Shown: positions 35,862 to 44,964, counted from the stretch's first letter. The stretch is 64,000 nucleotides of DNA from JBFMHP01 sp964557295 (GCA_964557295.1 CAZKZP010000006.1:1-64000), one strand, 5' to 3'. Translations and numbers: made by a program. The notes: generated by a model from the letters alone, not told the origin.

Positions 35862-37625
35862 ATGGCGACGATAATCATGGACACCCCCCAATACCGAATC
35901 ATTCTGAGCGGCAACACCTTACCAAATCATGAAATTGATGACGCAATCGACGGCTTGGCCAAGCTATTCAATAGCGACCGCGCACGTGCTGAGTCTTTGC
36001 TGTCTGGCAAGTCCTCTCGATTTGGCAAGGCCATGGATCTGGCTTCCGCCCAACGTCATCGGCAGCGACTAATCGAGATCGGAGTGGAGTGCACCCTTGC
36101 GGCCGTAACTGTTGAAGCAGCACCGCCACCCGCCCCAGCGGCTAACACCCGGCGGTTGAGCTTGGTCGGGGATGACACGCCCCATTCACCAACGACAAAG
36201 CCTGCTCTTGCACCACACCAGATGCGCTGTCCAAAGTGTGGCAAGGTGCAGGATCAAACTGAACTGTGCAGGGAATGCGGCATAGCAGTCAGAAAATATC
36301 AGGCGAGGATGATGACCGCGGCCTCAATCTCACCCCAGGGCGAATCCACCGCTAGAGTCTTGCCTCCAGCTGATAAATCGCCTAAGGGGTACCGTTGGTT
36401 TTTAGTCTGTGCCGCTGTGGCGCTGGGCGCCGCCTGGCTGTATCAACGAACACCAAAGGTGGACGGCGGCACTGCGCCCGAATCAATCGATGCCGTATCG
36501 ATCGTCCAACCAATAAGGGGAGTAATCGCCGCAGATCGGCGGCACATCATGGTCATCACAAGCGATGGCACACTTTATGGTTGGGGCAGAAACGCAATGG
36601 AAAATAGAGAGAATGTAAAAATGCTTGGCGTCCTCAACTATGATGAGACACAAATACCACTGCGCCTGGATGGCCCAACGCATTTACGCGCAGTGAATGC
36701 GGGCACCAATGCCGCATATGCAATCGACAGCAGAGGTATCTTGTGGCGACGCCCTTTTTCAGTCGACTGGGAAAAGCTGCGCAATAATATACCCGAGACT
36801 TATCACCCCATGTTCGATGCGCTGCGCTGGCACAAAGTCGAGGAGTATTACGGCATGACCGTCGGCCTGAGCAGAGAACAAACCTTGTGGGTGTGGAATG
36901 ACGACGAGATCAAGCCTGGAATTGGAGGGGCCACGCCCACGTTGCTCAAGCCCCTTGCAGATGGAGCATCTCTCAAATGGCATGACTTTTGTGTCGCTGG
37001 CCGTGGTTTCTATGCCGTTTCCGAAGATGGCGCCTTATGGTCGAGTGATCAACCTAAGGGTTCGATCACTGTTTTGGACACCCTTAACGGGACCACTACA
37101 ATTAATCTTCACGCCATCAACGCGCCAGCGAAATTCCAGCGCGTCTTCTGTCGGAATGATCGTGTTTTCCTGCAAGACAGCAATTTCCACCTCTGGGTCT
37201 TCGGATCAAATTCCTTTGGTCAGCTAGGCATTGGAAAAGATCCCAATAATGTCTCTGAAGATACCAATTCCCTAAAGCCCGAAGAGATGCAACAAGTAGG
37301 CACGGATCGCTGGGTAGACGTGGCAATAGGTTTTAATGCCACATACGCCATACGCAGCGATGGCAGCCTGTGGGGATGGGGACGCAACATGGACAGCGAG
37401 GTGGGCGCGAACAGCACACAAAGCCATTTCGGCGCCCCCGTTTTGATCGACGACAAACACCAATGGCGAGCCGTTGCCGCCCCCAGCGACCGAGTTGGGC
37501 TGGGTGTGACGGCGGAAGGTGAAGTCTATACGTGGGGAGGCAAAGATTTGCTGTTACGTGGTGATGCATCTGTTCCCACCCCTACGCTTCACGAAGCTGG
37601 ATTGCGTGTAAAACTGGAGGAATAA
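35862..37625 (+). CDS. Membrane-anchored zinc-ribbon protein with seven-bladed RCC1-like propeller
   Basis: A 587-residue protein with an unusual domain order. Residues about 8-80 form a small alpha/beta module (YRIILSGNTLPNHEIDDAIDGLAKLF ...) of a kind I have seen at the N-terminus of unrelated gammaproteobacterial membrane proteins. A zinc-ribbon follows (CPKC ... CREC, about 125-145), then one membrane helix (about 180-196), then seven RCC1-like repeats: SDGTLYGWGRN, SRGILWRRP, REQTLWVWND, EDGALWSSD, SNFHLWVFGSNSFGQLGIG, SDGSLWGWGRN and AEGEVYTWGGKD. Seven repeats suit a closed propeller, probably periplasmic, with the N-terminus in the cytoplasm. The start could also be the ATG at 35877. 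The next gene begins 3 bases after the stop. Function unknown. Confidence 0.75.
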   Translation: MATIIMDTPQYRIILSGNTLPNHEIDDAIDGLAKLFNSDRARAESLLSGKSSRFGKAMDLASAQRHRQRLIEIGVECTLAAVTVEAAPPPAPAANTRRLSLVGDDTPHSPTTKPALAPHQMRCPKCGKVQDQTELCRECGIAVRKYQARMMTAASISPQGESTARVLPPADKSPKGYRWFLVCAAVALGAAWLYQRTPKVDGGTAPESIDAVSIVQPIRGVIAADRRHIMVITSDGTLYGWGRNAMENRENVKMLGVLNYDETQIPLRLDGPTHLRAVNAGTNAAYAIDSRGILWRRPFSVDWEKLRNNIPETYHPMFDALRWHKVEEYYGMTVGLSREQTLWVWNDDEIKPGIGGATPTLLKPLADGASLKWHDFCVAGRGFYAVSEDGALWSSDQPKGSITVLDTLNGTTTINLHAINAPAKFQRVFCRNDRVFLQDSNFHLWVFGSNSFGQLGIGKDPNNVSEDTNSLKPEEMQQVGTDRWVDVAIGFNATYAIRSDGSLWGWGRNMDSEVGANSTQSHFGAPVLIDDKHQWRAVAAPSDRVGLGVTAEGEVYTWGGKDLLLRGDASVPTPTLHEAGLRVKLEE

Positions 37626-37628
37626 ACA

Positions 37629-38354
37629 ATGTCAGGTGGTCTTAAAGGGCTGGTTATTGTCGCAATGCTAGGTGGTGCAACCTTAATTTATTTCTCATCC
37701 TCCGGCTCCTATCAGCCAAGCAAGGAGGAGCAGGCCGGCATAGATGAATTATTAACAGAGATTCCAAAACGCCCAACGATGACATGTGTAGAAACGGGAC
37801 CCTTCCCCTACGAGCCTCGGCGTTTTGAAGCGACACGCCAGCAATTCAGGGATGAGGGACGGCCTATTCCTTTTTGGTTATCGTCTCGTGCGACGGAGTG
37901 CCGGCATTGCGCGGAGTTAGCGGAGCTGGGGATATTGGAGGTTCGCAAATATGAGGAAGAAAAGGGAGGGGGCTTGTATATCGGCAAGGATTATATGTTG
38001 ACCGACCTCGGGCACCCCTTGTACCGCGACAATATCTACGATGGTGCCCGCGAAAACTTTCCTGGGGTATGCTTTGCAGAACGCGAGGCGGTACATGTAT
38101 ATGAATACCAACCACCCCTCATGATCTCGGGTGTAAAACATATAGGCATGAAGTTGCAAATCGAGGCGGTTCAACCACATGCCTTGCTTTTTGACGAACG
38201 CATCACGAGTGTCGGACTGAAACCACTTCCCAAACGGGAAGATTCGCAGCTTCAGGCACGGTTCCCAGCATTTGTCACTACGGCAAGATTGATACCTGGT
38301 GCTGTTGGTGAGCTCGACTCTTCCTTTCGCTACGGTAAATATGTCAACGAATAA
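37629..38354 (+). CDS. Membrane-anchored protein of unknown function, partner of the RCC1-like gene
   Basis: A 241-residue protein with an N-terminal membrane helix (about 5-24) and a soluble domain that is probably periplasmic. The middle has a winged-helix-like pattern (ECRHCAELAELGILEVRKYEE ... YMLTDLGHPLY), then a beta-rich part beginning GVCFAEREAVHVYEYQPP. From memory, some uncharacterised envelope lipoproteins share this order (helix pair, YxLTxxG, CFG-like, V.. P). GGAGG precedes the ATG by 8 bases and overlaps the end of the RCC1-like gene, so the pair is surely one operon. Composition is AT-rich relative to the genome. The function is unknown. Confidence 0.72.
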   Translation: MSGGLKGLVIVAMLGGATLIYFSSSGSYQPSKEEQAGIDELLTEIPKRPTMTCVETGPFPYEPRRFEATRQQFRDEGRPIPFWLSSRATECRHCAELAELGILEVRKYEEEKGGGLYIGKDYMLTDLGHPLYRDNIYDGARENFPGVCFAEREAVHVYEYQPPLMISGVKHIGMKLQIEAVQPHALLFDERITSVGLKPLPKREDSQLQARFPAFVTTARLIPGAVGELDSSFRYGKYVNE

Positions 38355-38445
38355 GGCTCGCTCCGTTCCCCGGCAAAACTGCCTGATGAGTCCTCGCCCC
38401 GCTCTCCCGCGGGAGACGGGCGCATGAAGCCGCATTTGCCGTGTT

Positions 38446-39810
38446 TCACTTGATCCACACCGTCTTCGCGTTGACGAACTCGCGCAGGCCGTGATGGCTC
38501 AGCTCGCGCCCGTAGCCCGATTCCTTGATGCCGCCGAACGGCAGGCGCGGATCGCTCTTGACCATGCCGTTGACGAACACCGCGCCGGACTGCACCTGGC
38601 GCGCGATGCGCTCGCCGCGCGCGCTGTCGGCGGTCCACACGCTGCCGCCGAGGCCGAAGCGCGAGTCATTGGCGATGCGCACGGCGTCCCGCTCGTCGCG
38701 GGCGCGGAGCACCAGCGCCACGGGACCGAAGAACTCTTCCGTGTAGGCGATATTCCCCGGCACGATGCGATCGAGAATCGAGGGCTGATAGAACGCCCCC
38801 GGCCCCGGCACGATGTCGCAGCCGGTCACGGCGACGGCGCCCTGCGCGATGCTCTGGCGCACCTGTTGATGCAACTCATCGCGCAGATCGACACGCGCCA
38901 TCGGCGCCAGCGTGGTGTCGTCATCGTACGGATCGCCCGGCATGAGTGATTCGACCTTCTCGCGGAAGCGCAGCAGGAATTGATCGGCGATCGTATCGAC
39001 GACGATGAAGCGCTTGGCGGCGATGCAGCTCTGCCCGGCATTGAGAAAGCGCGAGGCGACGGCGTTTTTCACCGCCAAGGCGAGATCGGCGTCCTCCAGC
39101 ACGATGAAGGGATCGGAACCGCCCAGCTCCAGCACGGTCTTCTTCAACGCCACGCCCGCGGCGGCGGCCACCTGACGGCCCGCCGGGGTGCTGCCGGTGA
39201 GTGTGACCGCCTGCACCCGGGGATCCTTGATCACGCGCTCGACCTGCGAGGCATAGATCATCAGGCTGCGGAACACGCCTTCGGGCAGGCCAGCCGCGCG
39301 CATCACCTCCTCCAGCGCCAGGGCGCATTGCGGGACGTTGGAGGCGTGTTTGAGCAGTGCGGTGTTGCCCGCCACCAGCGCCGGGGCGGCGAAGCGCATC
39401 ACCTGCCAGAACGGGAAATTCCACGGCATCACCGCCAGCACCGTGCCCAGCGGTTGATGGGCGACGAAGCTGCGCCCGGCGTCGGAGGCAATGATCTCGT
39501 CGGCGAGAAACGCGGGGCCGTGATCGGCGTAGTAATCGCAGACCAGGGCGCATTTCTCGATCTCGGCGAGCGCCTCATAGTTGAGCTTGCCCATCTCGTG
39601 GGTGATCAGATCGGCCAGCGCCTGCTTTCTTTCCAGGATCTTCCGGCCGATCGCGCGCACGTGCGCGCAGCGTTGTTCCAAAGGTGTGGCCGCCCAGCTG
39701 GCGGCAGCGCGCGCGGCCTGCTGCAAGGCCTCTTCGACCTGAGGCTCGCTCCAGGCGGGGATTTCACGCAAGAGTCGGCCGTCGAGGGGATTGATGGATT
39801 GGAAGGTCAT
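38446..39810 (-). CDS. NAD(P)-dependent succinate-semialdehyde dehydrogenase
   Basis: Aldehyde dehydrogenase superfamily; the most similar group is the short succinate-semialdehyde dehydrogenases (Sad/GabD-like), which convert succinate semialdehyde to succinate. The 454-residue protein starts MTFQSINPLDGRLL and has the NAD-binding GSTPAGRQV, the general base E228 in LELGGSDPF and the nucleophile C262 in NAGQSCIAAKRF. The ATG at 39810 fits the family N-terminus and has AGGA upstream; an open extension before it lacks family features. It is divergent from the NDUFA9-like gene. Substrate assignment is by family only, and no GABA transaminase lies nearby. Confidence 0.88.
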   Translation of the reverse strand: MTFQSINPLDGRLLREIPAWSEPQVEEALQQAARAAASWAATPLEQRCAHVRAIGRKILERKQALADLITHEMGKLNYEALAEIEKCALVCDYYADHGPAFLADEIIASDAGRSFVAHQPLGTVLAVMPWNFPFWQVMRFAAPALVAGNTALLKHASNVPQCALALEEVMRAAGLPEGVFRSLMIYASQVERVIKDPRVQAVTLTGSTPAGRQVAAAAGVALKKTVLELGGSDPFIVLEDADLALAVKNAVASRFLNAGQSCIAAKRFIVVDTIADQFLLRFREKVESLMPGDPYDDDTTLAPMARVDLRDELHQQVRQSIAQGAVAVTGCDIVPGPGAFYQPSILDRIVPGNIAYTEEFFGPVALVLRARDERDAVRIANDSRFGLGGSVWTADSARGERIARQVQSGAVFVNGMVKSDPRLPFGGIKESGYGRELSHHGLREFVNAKTVWIK

Positions 39811-39968
39811 GGCGATGTCCTGTGGGTGCTTATTTTTCAGTATAGCCGGGGCCGGCGCCGCTACGCATCCGGGGATTATCCTGCTAAAATTCAGCCTCTT
39901 TTCGCGACTCACAGTATGACGAATTCACTTCGTCCTTGTCATTGTCAGAATTAAAGGATTGGCATCCA

Positions 39969-40922
39969 GTGAAGAAGAGAACCATCTGCATCCTGGGCGG
40001 CACCGGTTTCGTCGGCGGCCACCTGATCAATGAGCTTGCCAAGCAGGGCCATCAGGTGCGCGTGCTCGCGCGCCGCCCCGAGCGGGCGCGTCACTTGCTG
40101 GTCTATCCCAGCGTGACCGTGATCGAGGCCAGCATCCACGACGGCCAGCAACTCAAGAAGCACTTCGCCGGCTGCGATACCGTGATCAATCTGGTGGGCA
40201 TCCTCAATGAAAGCGGCAAGAGCACCTTCCAGCACGCGCACACCGACTTGCCGCGCAAGGTGGTCGAGGCCTGCCGCGAGGCGGGCGTGCGCCGCCTGTT
40301 GCACATGAGCGCGCTGCATGCCGACGCGGCCAACGGCCCGAGCGAATACCTGCGCAGCAAGGGCAGGGGCGAGGCCGTGGTGCTCGGCGCGCCGGGTCTG
40401 GATGTGACGGTGTTCCGCCCCTCGGTGATCTATGGCCAGGGCGACAGTTTCTTCAACCGCTTCGCCGCGCTGCTCAAACTCTCGCCACTGGTGATGCCGC
40501 TGGCCGGATCATACGCGCGCTTTGCCCCGATCTACGTCGGCGATGTGGTGCAGTGTTATGCGCGCGCCCTCGACCACAAGGCCACCTTCGGCCAGCGTTA
40601 CGATCTGTGCGGACCGAAGAGCTACACCCTCCAGGAACTGGTGGCGTACACCGCGCGGCAGATCGGTGTCTGCCGCAAGATCATCGGACTCGGCCCCGGT
40701 CTGTCCGCGTTCATGGCGGGCATCCTCGGCCACCTGCCGGGCAAGCTGCTGACTCAGGACAACGTGCGCTCGATGAGCATCGACAGCGTGTGCCAAAACG
40801 AATTCCCCGCCGTCTTCGGCCTCCACCCCACTTCGCTCGAAGCCGTGGTGCCACGCTATCTCGGCAGCAAGGAACGCCAACACCTGTATCAATCCTTCCG
40901 CCGCGGCGCGGGCCGCGACTGA
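39969..40922 (+). CDS. NDUFA9-like NAD(P)-binding protein (atypical SDR)
   Basis: A 317-residue atypical short-chain dehydrogenase of the complex I NDUFA9 subunit family. The Rossmann motif ICILGGTGFVGGHLINEL is at the N-terminus, then VINLVGILNE and VFRPSVIYGQGDSFFNRFAALL, typical of the group. The GTG at 39969 (VKKRTICILGG) has AAAGGA 10 bases upstream and is preferred over a TTG at 39936. cca follows after 8 bases, a common neighbourhood in gammaproteobacteria. Whether bacterial members associate with complex I is not established; many are only annotated by homology. Confidence 0.85.
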   Translation: MKKRTICILGGTGFVGGHLINELAKQGHQVRVLARRPERARHLLVYPSVTVIEASIHDGQQLKKHFAGCDTVINLVGILNESGKSTFQHAHTDLPRKVVEACREAGVRRLLHMSALHADAANGPSEYLRSKGRGEAVVLGAPGLDVTVFRPSVIYGQGDSFFNRFAALLKLSPLVMPLAGSYARFAPIYVGDVVQCYARALDHKATFGQRYDLCGPKSYTLQELVAYTARQIGVCRKIIGLGPGLSAFMAGILGHLPGKLLTQDNVRSMSIDSVCQNEFPAVFGLHPTSLEAVVPRYLGSKERQHLYQSFRRGAGRD

Positions 40923-40930
40923 CGCTGCGG

Positions 40931-42184
40931 ATGGAGATCTATCTCGTCGGCGGCGCGGTGCGCGACCAGCTCTTGCAGCTCCCGGTCAAGGAGCGCGACT
41001 GGGTGGTGGTCGGCGCCACGCCGCAGGCGATGATCGACCAAGGCTATCGCCAGGTCGGCAAGGATTTCCCGGTCTTTCTGCATCCGAAAACCAACGAGGA
41101 ATACGCCTTGGCGCGCACCGAGCGCAAGACCGCGCCGGGATATAAGGGCTTCGTCGTGCACGCGGCCAGCGATGTCACCCTGGACGAGGATCTCCAGCGC
41201 CGCGACCTCACCATCAACGCCATGGCGCAAAGCAAAGACGGCGCGCTCATCGATCCCTTCCACGGCCGGCAGGATCTGGAACGCCGCCTGCTGCGCCACG
41301 TCTCGCCCGCCTTCGTCGAAGACCCGGTGCGCATCCTGCGCGTGGCGCGTTTCGCCGCGCGTCTTGCCCCCCTTGGGTTTACAGTCGCAGACGAAACCAA
41401 CGCCCTGATGCGCGCCATGGTCGCGAACGGCGAGGTCGACGCCCTGGTGCCCGAGCGCGTCTGGGCGGAGCTGGACAAGGCCTTGGGCGAACCGACCCCG
41501 GCGCAGTTCTTCGAGGTGTTGCGCGCCTGCGGGGCGCTGGAGAGATTGTTTCCCGAGATCGCGCGGCTCTACGGCGTGCCGCAGCCGGCGCAGCATCACC
41601 CGGAGATCGACACCGGTGTGCACACCATGCTGGTGCTGCAACAGGCCGCGCGGCTGACGCCCGACCGACAGGTGCGCTTCGCCGCGCTGGTCCACGACCT
41701 CGGCAAGGGCACCACCCCGCCCGAGGAATGGCCCAAGCATCACGCGCACGAACAGCGTGGCGTGGAACTCGTCAAGGCGCTCTGCCAGCGCCTGCGCGCG
41801 CCGAAGGAGTATCGCGACCTGGCCGTGCTCGCCACGCGGTATCACGGCAAATACCATCGCGCCGCGGAACTGCGCCCCGCCACGATCCTGGAATTACTGG
41901 AAGACACCGACGCCCTGCGCCGCCCGCAGCGTTTCGAGCAATTCCTGCTCGCCTGCGAGGCGGACTCGCGCGGGCGGCCGGGATTCGAGGATCGGGAGTA
42001 TGTGCAAGTGCGGTTGTTGCAGACCGCGCGCACGGCCGCCGCCGAGGTGACGGCAGCGGCCTATCTCGCGCAGGGATTGGAGGGCGTGCAGATCAAGGAA
42101 GCGATGCGGCAGGAACGCGTCCGGCGCATCGCCGCGGCCATCGCGCCGTATCGTTCCACGGCGGGCGACAACGACTCTGCTTAA
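40931..42184 (+). CDS. cca: Multifunctional CCA tRNA nucleotidyltransferase
   Basis: Adds or repairs the CCA end of tRNA. The 417-residue protein fits the class II enzyme with an HD domain (E. coli 412). Visible are LVGGAVRDQLL, the catalytic acids in RDW and DEDLQRRDLTINAMA, DPVRILRVARFAARL, and an HD phosphohydrolase region with HTMLVLQQAA and ALVHDLGKG. The ATG at 40931 is immediately recognisable by MEIYLVGG; the frame is open upstream without family character. Its stop TAA overlaps that of the convergent outer-membrane gene. Confidence 0.96.
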   Translation: MEIYLVGGAVRDQLLQLPVKERDWVVVGATPQAMIDQGYRQVGKDFPVFLHPKTNEEYALARTERKTAPGYKGFVVHAASDVTLDEDLQRRDLTINAMAQSKDGALIDPFHGRQDLERRLLRHVSPAFVEDPVRILRVARFAARLAPLGFTVADETNALMRAMVANGEVDALVPERVWAELDKALGEPTPAQFFEVLRACGALERLFPEIARLYGVPQPAQHHPEIDTGVHTMLVLQQAARLTPDRQVRFAALVHDLGKGTTPPEEWPKHHAHEQRGVELVKALCQRLRAPKEYRDLAVLATRYHGKYHRAAELRPATILELLEDTDALRRPQRFEQFLLACEADSRGRPGFEDREYVQVRLLQTARTAAAEVTAAAYLAQGLEGVQIKEAMRQERVRRIAAAIAPYRSTAGDNDSA

Positions 42185-42726
42185 TTGAAGCCGTAGGCCA
42201 AGCCCAGGAAGAATACCCCGGCGCGAAAATCATACGTATCGAAGGCCATGCGGTACATCTCGTATTCGAGACGCAGCGCCGCCCGCTCGGTCAATTGCGC
42301 CTGCACGCCCAGCCCCAGCAGCACATCGGTGTGCGATAACCCCCCTTCCTCACCCCCCTTGATCTTCAAATTCGTATTCAAGAACGAGAGCCCCGCCGTC
42401 CCGCGCAGCGACAGCGACTCGGAGAACGGCCACTGCCGCACGGCGGACAAGCTCAGGCCATCGGACCGGAAACTGATCGTACCGTCGACCACATCCTCGA
42501 TCCTGCCAAGACTGATGACTGCCACACCCAGTTTCCAGTCGTCATTGATCGAGGTCTCGGAAAAGAGCTTGAATGCAGTCGCGCGGGTTTCATAGTATGC
42601 GTCATCATCAAAACTCCAGGACGCGGAACCCACCGCCACGCCCGCCGCGCGTTTAAATTCGGCATGGGCGGGCACGATACCCAACAACATGGCCAATGTC
42701 ACGCCCAGTATTTTTGTTATATCCAT
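42181..42726 (-). CDS. Small outer-membrane beta-barrel protein
   Basis: A 181-residue exported protein: signal peptide (about 1-22, AHA), then about eight alternating amphipathic strands (for example LKLGVAVISLGRI-like, DGLSLSAVRQWPF, SLSLRGTAGLSFL, HTDVLLGLGVQAQLTERAALRLEYEMYR) and a C-terminal strand FFLGLAYGFN ending in Phe-Asn. The size and pattern match the OmpA/OmpW/attacin-like small barrel class. It is convergent with cca, and the stop codons share the tetranucleotide TTAA. The next region (42727-43009) holds a MITE-like repeat. The substrate or role is unknown. Confidence 0.75.
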   Translation of the reverse strand: MDITKILGVTLAMLLGIVPAHAEFKRAAGVAVGSASWSFDDDAYYETRATAFKLFSETSINDDWKLGVAVISLGRIEDVVDGTISFRSDGLSLSAVRQWPFSESLSLRGTAGLSFLNTNLKIKGGEEGGLSHTDVLLGLGVQAQLTERAALRLEYEMYRMAFDTYDFRAGVFFLGLAYGFN

Positions 42727-42755
42727 GGTGCAGCTCCTAATTGCCTCTGTGATTT

Positions 42756-42989
42756 TATTAACCCGGTATCAAATTAAATCTGGTGTCGTTCCCTCTCCCT
42801 CCGGGATTTATGCCCTTTAGGGTAGAGGGCTAGGGTGAGGGAGGTTAATGCATTGATTTTATTCCCCTCATCCTCGGCAACCGCTCCATGCGTTGCCCTA
42901 ACTCCTGCATCCGTGCAGTCGTGTCCTTCTCCCTCGGGGAGAAGGAACTTCTTGCGTATGCAGCAGAGGTATTTAACCACCAGTTAATT
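42756..42989. repeat. MITE-like element, copy B (about 234 bp, inverted relative to copy A)
   Basis: Reverse-complement relative of the element at 4962-5148, including both terminal repeats (about 42756-42776 and 42970-42989) and the internal blocks (GGATTTATGCCCTTTAGGG, TAGAGGGCTAGGGTGAGG, TTGATTTTATTCCCCTCATC). It carries an extra stretch of about 48 bases (about 42877-42924) that copy A lacks. It is non-coding and lies between two minus-strand genes. Confidence 0.65.
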
Positions 42990-43009
42990 AAAGTCTGAAA
43001 TCGCTCGCC

Positions 43010-43705
43010 TCAAATCCTCTCCGCGAAGATCCGCGCGAATTGCCCGTTGCGCAACGGCGTGACACTCAGCACCTTGAAGCCGGTGCGCACGAGCATGAAG
43101 ACCAAGTCGTCGCTACTGAAGCGATTGTGCTCGATGAAGTGAATGAACACATCCTCCAGCGTCTCCGTATCGCACTGCGGGGTGAAGACATCCTCGCGGC
43201 CCTCGGCGGCGAGATACTGCGCCAAGGGCGCGCGCACCCAGTCGAGCACGCACAGGCGCCCGCCGGGCTTGAGCAGGCGGCGCACTTCCTGCAGCGCGCG
43301 CACCGGCTGATTCATTTCGTGCAGCACCACGGCGGCCAGCGCGGCGTCCACGCTGTTATCGGCCAGTGGCAAGCTCGGATCGTGCAGATCCGCCTCCAGC
43401 AGTTCGGCGCCGGCCGGCAGACTGGCGCGGGCCGCGGCGAGCATGTAGGGCGCGGCCTCCACGCCGATGACCCGCGCCGCCGGATAACGGTCTTTCAGCG
43501 TGCGCAGCATGACGCCGGGGCCGGTGCCCAGGTCCACGATCACTGGTTGACGTGACAGCGCCGGTTCCATCCACGCGCGCCACTCACGCCAGAACGCCTC
43601 ATCGAAGCGCCCGGCGAAGGTATCCTTCATCAGTTGCGCGAAGTCTTCACCGTTGCGATGGTGCTTGGCGAGCATCGCGCGGGTCTTGTCCAGGGTATCG
43701 GTCAT
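43010..43705 (-). CDS. Class I SAM-dependent methyltransferase
   Basis: A 231-residue cytoplasmic methyltransferase of the UbiE/COQ5-like fold. Motif I VIDLGTGPGVMLRTL, acidic loop VIGVEAAPYMLAAA, motif II-like VDAALAAVVLHEMN and RLLKPGGRLCVLDW are all present. The C-terminal part (about 180-231) is longer than in minimal enzymes and ends with NGQFARIFAERI. It lies 13 bases downstream of the MidA-like methyltransferase gene on the same strand, so the two probably form an operon. The substrate cannot be told from sequence. Confidence 0.82.
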   Translation of the reverse strand: MTDTLDKTRAMLAKHHRNGEDFAQLMKDTFAGRFDEAFWREWRAWMEPALSRQPVIVDLGTGPGVMLRTLKDRYPAARVIGVEAAPYMLAAARASLPAGAELLEADLHDPSLPLADNSVDAALAAVVLHEMNQPVRALQEVRRLLKPGGRLCVLDWVRAPLAQYLAAEGREDVFTPQCDTETLEDVFIHFIEHNRFSSDDLVFMLVRTGFKVLSVTPLRNGQFARIFAERI

Positions 43706-43718
43706 GGATGCGGCTCCT

Positions 43719-44894
43719 TTATAAACGCTGACGCTGATCGTTGAGCGCGAATCCCTGCAACGGGCGATCCATCCCCTTGGCCAGGGCCATGACCTTGAAC
43801 AGCTCGCCCATTTCGTTGGGCAGGGTGAGCTTCTTGATCTGCTGGGCGTATTCGAGCTGGGCGCGGATGTCGACCGGATTGAGCTCGGCCAGCATCTCGG
43901 TGAGCCCCAGCGCGAGCAGGAAATACGCTTGTGAGGTGAAGCCGCGCACCGCGAAACCCGCCGCCAGCGCGGCCTCGGCGATCAGGGTAAAGTCGACGTG
44001 CGCGGTGATGTCCTGCAAGCCGATGAACACCAACGGATCGGGATGGGCGCGGTGGCGATAGTGGCACATCAAGGTGCCGCCGGTCCGCTGCGGATGATAG
44101 AACTCGTGGCGCGGGAAGCCGTAATCGATCAGGAGCACCACGCCTTGGTCGAGTGCCTGCGCGATGCCCTGGAGCCAGGGGGCGGCCGCGGCGTTATATT
44201 CCGAGACATAGCCCGGCGGCAATCCGGCCAGTGCTTGCGCGAGCTCGCGGCGGCCGAGTTCGGGGCCTGGCGCGGCGAACTGTTCGATGAAACGCCCGTC
44301 GCGCATCCCGACATAGGCCTCGCTCAGACCCTGCGCCTCGACGCGAAAGCGGTGCACCGGCATGGCATCGAGCACCTCGTTGGCCAGCACCACGCCGCGC
44401 AGCGGCGCCTGAGGCCAGGCGTCGAGCCACACCACCCGCGCAAGCAGATGGGCGGCCTTGGCCGCGAGCGTCTCGCGTTGGCGCGTGCGCAGCTCGGCGC
44501 TTACTTCCAGGATGAAATAGTGCCGCGGCAATTGTTCCTGCTGTTCCAACTCGCGGAGGAGGTCGGCGGCCATCACCCCGCTGCCGGCGCCGAATTCGAG
44601 GATGTCGCCGCCACCCAGTTCGGCGAGCACCTCACGACACTGGCGCGCCAGGCAGCGGGAAAACAGCGGCGAGATCTCCGGGGCGGTGACGAAATCCCCG
44701 CCGGCACCAAACTTGCGCGCCCCGGCGGCGTAATAGCCCAGACCGGGCGCATAGAGCGCCAGCTCCATGAAGCGGGCGAAGCTGATGCGACCGCCCTGGC
44801 GCGCAATCTCGTCGGCGATCAGCGACGCCAACTGCGCGCTGTGCGCCTGCGCCTCGGGGGCGGGCGCGGGCAGGTCTCCATGGGTATCGTGCAT
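43719..44894 (-). CDS. MidA/NDUFAF7-like SAM-dependent methyltransferase (COG1565)
   Basis: A 391-residue protein of the family that includes human NDUFAF7, which methylates an arginine of a complex I subunit. Characteristic blocks are ISFARFMELALYAPGLGYY, FGAGGDFVTAPEISPLF, the SAM motif DILEFGAGSGVMAADLL, VVLANEVLDAMPVHRF and LIDYGFPRHEFYHPQR. The length is normal. It is read with the downstream methyltransferase and is divergent from the pteridine reductase gene. Bacterial targets are not established. Its co-occurrence with the NDUFA9-like gene 4 kb away is suggestive only. Confidence 0.9.
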   Translation of the reverse strand: MHDTHGDLPAPAPEAQAHSAQLASLIADEIARQGGRISFARFMELALYAPGLGYYAAGARKFGAGGDFVTAPEISPLFSRCLARQCREVLAELGGGDILEFGAGSGVMAADLLRELEQQEQLPRHYFILEVSAELRTRQRETLAAKAAHLLARVVWLDAWPQAPLRGVVLANEVLDAMPVHRFRVEAQGLSEAYVGMRDGRFIEQFAAPGPELGRRELAQALAGLPPGYVSEYNAAAAPWLQGIAQALDQGVVLLIDYGFPRHEFYHPQRTGGTLMCHYRHRAHPDPLVFIGLQDITAHVDFTLIAEAALAAGFAVRGFTSQAYFLLALGLTEMLAELNPVDIRAQLEYAQQIKKLTLPNEMGELFKVMALAKGMDRPLQGFALNDQRQRL

Positions 44895-44964
44895 AGATAT
44901 TTTAATGTCGTGAAAAAGCGCTTACAGTAATCGGTATTTATCCGGCAAAGGACGCGCACCAGAC

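Noticed and set aside
42774..42980. Short minus-strand frame of 68 codons
   Set aside because: It is formed entirely by the MITE-like repeat copy B and has no protein character.
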